DNA of 5,747 nucleotides from JAQGMJ01 sp036271855. GTDB taxonomy: Bacteria > Pseudomonadota > Gammaproteobacteria > Burkholderiales > JAEUOS01. Position numbers and translations under genes: made by a program. Where the stretch lies: contig DATAZV010000385.1 in assembly GCA_036271855.1 (NCBI GenBank), forward strand, positions 1 to 5,747, given 5' to 3'. Each line of letters opens with the position of its first letter. The first letter of the stretch is position 1. Shown in pieces: positions 5,654-5,747 of this stretch. The notes beneath the pieces are model-generated. The model searched no databases and was not told the origin of the DNA. It was given only the letters and a program-made list of their open reading frames with translations.

Positions 5654-5747
5654 GCGCCTTCCTTGGGCAAGGCCCCGTTGAAGAATTGCCGCGCCAGGCT
5701 CAAAAAGATATCGGTGCGCTCGAAAGCCACCGAATGGGAACAATCGG
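5650..5747 (-). CDS. Alpha/beta hydrolase, C-terminal end only; runs off right edge
   Basis: The last 31 codons and stop of a gene whose body lies beyond the window. The frame reads DCSHSVAFERTD, continues ...LARQFF and ends NGALPKEGA before a TGA at 5652..5650. The 'xCSHSVAFE+xxxFxxLxxxF' pattern is the classical tail of alpha/beta-hydrolase-fold enzymes: the His is the third member of the Ser-Asp-His catalytic triad, and the following helix closes the fold. Possible roles are ester, amide or C-C bond hydrolysis (for example of ring-cleavage products), but 31 residues cannot separate these. The stop overlaps the amidohydrolase ATG by four bases, so the two are one transcription unit. A longer frame over the same bases exists (the amidohydrolase frame extended upstream), but this frame carries the recognisable motif. 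Confidence 0.75.
   Translation of the reverse strand, partial: DCSHSVAFERTDIFLSLARQFFNGALPKEGA
5657..5664 (-). promoter_or_regulatory. Shine-Dalgarno site of amidohydrolase gene
   Basis: AAGGAAGG on the minus strand, 3 bases before the ATG at 5653..5651. The AAGG copy at 5664..5661, 7 bases from the ATG, is at the better distance. It supports the 452-residue start over the upstream in-frame ATG and lies inside the end of the alpha/beta hydrolase gene. Confidence 0.6.

Noticed and set aside
5654..5743. 30-residue N-terminal extension of the amidohydrolase from an earlier ATG
   Set aside because: The same bases encode the alpha/beta hydrolase tail (CSHSVAFE) in another frame, and the start at 5653 has a Shine-Dalgarno sequence and an ATGA overlap.

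Overview
All convincing genes lie on the minus strand and read from right to left as one compact block. In transcription order they are: the C-terminus of an alpha/beta hydrolase (cut by the right edge), a metal-dependent amidohydrolase, a RidA/YjgF-family protein, the large (Rieske) and small subunits of a ring-hydroxylating oxygenase, a two-domain ABC ATPase of the BMP/nucleoside-type family, and the N-terminus of its membrane permease (cut by the left edge). The high G+C (about 60-65% by eye), the codon choice and the salicylate/anthranilate-type oxygenase suggest a proteobacterium, most plausibly a beta-proteobacterium (Burkholderiales-like). That assignment is inference; there is no rRNA or other marker here.

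Right part (3840-5747): hydrolase, amidohydrolase and RidA-like genes. The first two overlap by four bases (ATGA), and RidA follows 38 bases later behind a clear Shine-Dalgarno sequence. Middle (1995-3796): oxygenase alpha and beta genes, again overlapping by ATGA. Left part (1-1865): ABC ATPase and permease, overlapping by 8 bases and separated from the oxygenase by a 129-base non-coding gap, the largest in the window.

Together the genes look like an uptake-plus-catabolism operon for a small, probably nitrogen-containing aromatic or heterocyclic compound. The transporter would import it, the amidohydrolase and alpha/beta hydrolase would cleave amide, lactam or ester bonds, the Rieske oxygenase would hydroxylate the ring, and the RidA-like protein would deal with an enamine/imine or aminomuconate-type intermediate. 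The substrate cannot be read from the sequence. The ferredoxin and reductase the oxygenase needs, and the transporter's binding protein and second permease, are not in the window.

Points worth checking: the amidohydrolase has Glu where the superfamily's near-invariant Asp is expected; the RidA-like protein lacks the family's key Arg; the ABC ATPase appears built with one competent and one degenerate ATP site; and several proteins carry unusual terminal extensions. I saw no mobile element, CRISPR array, tRNA, rRNA or riboswitch.
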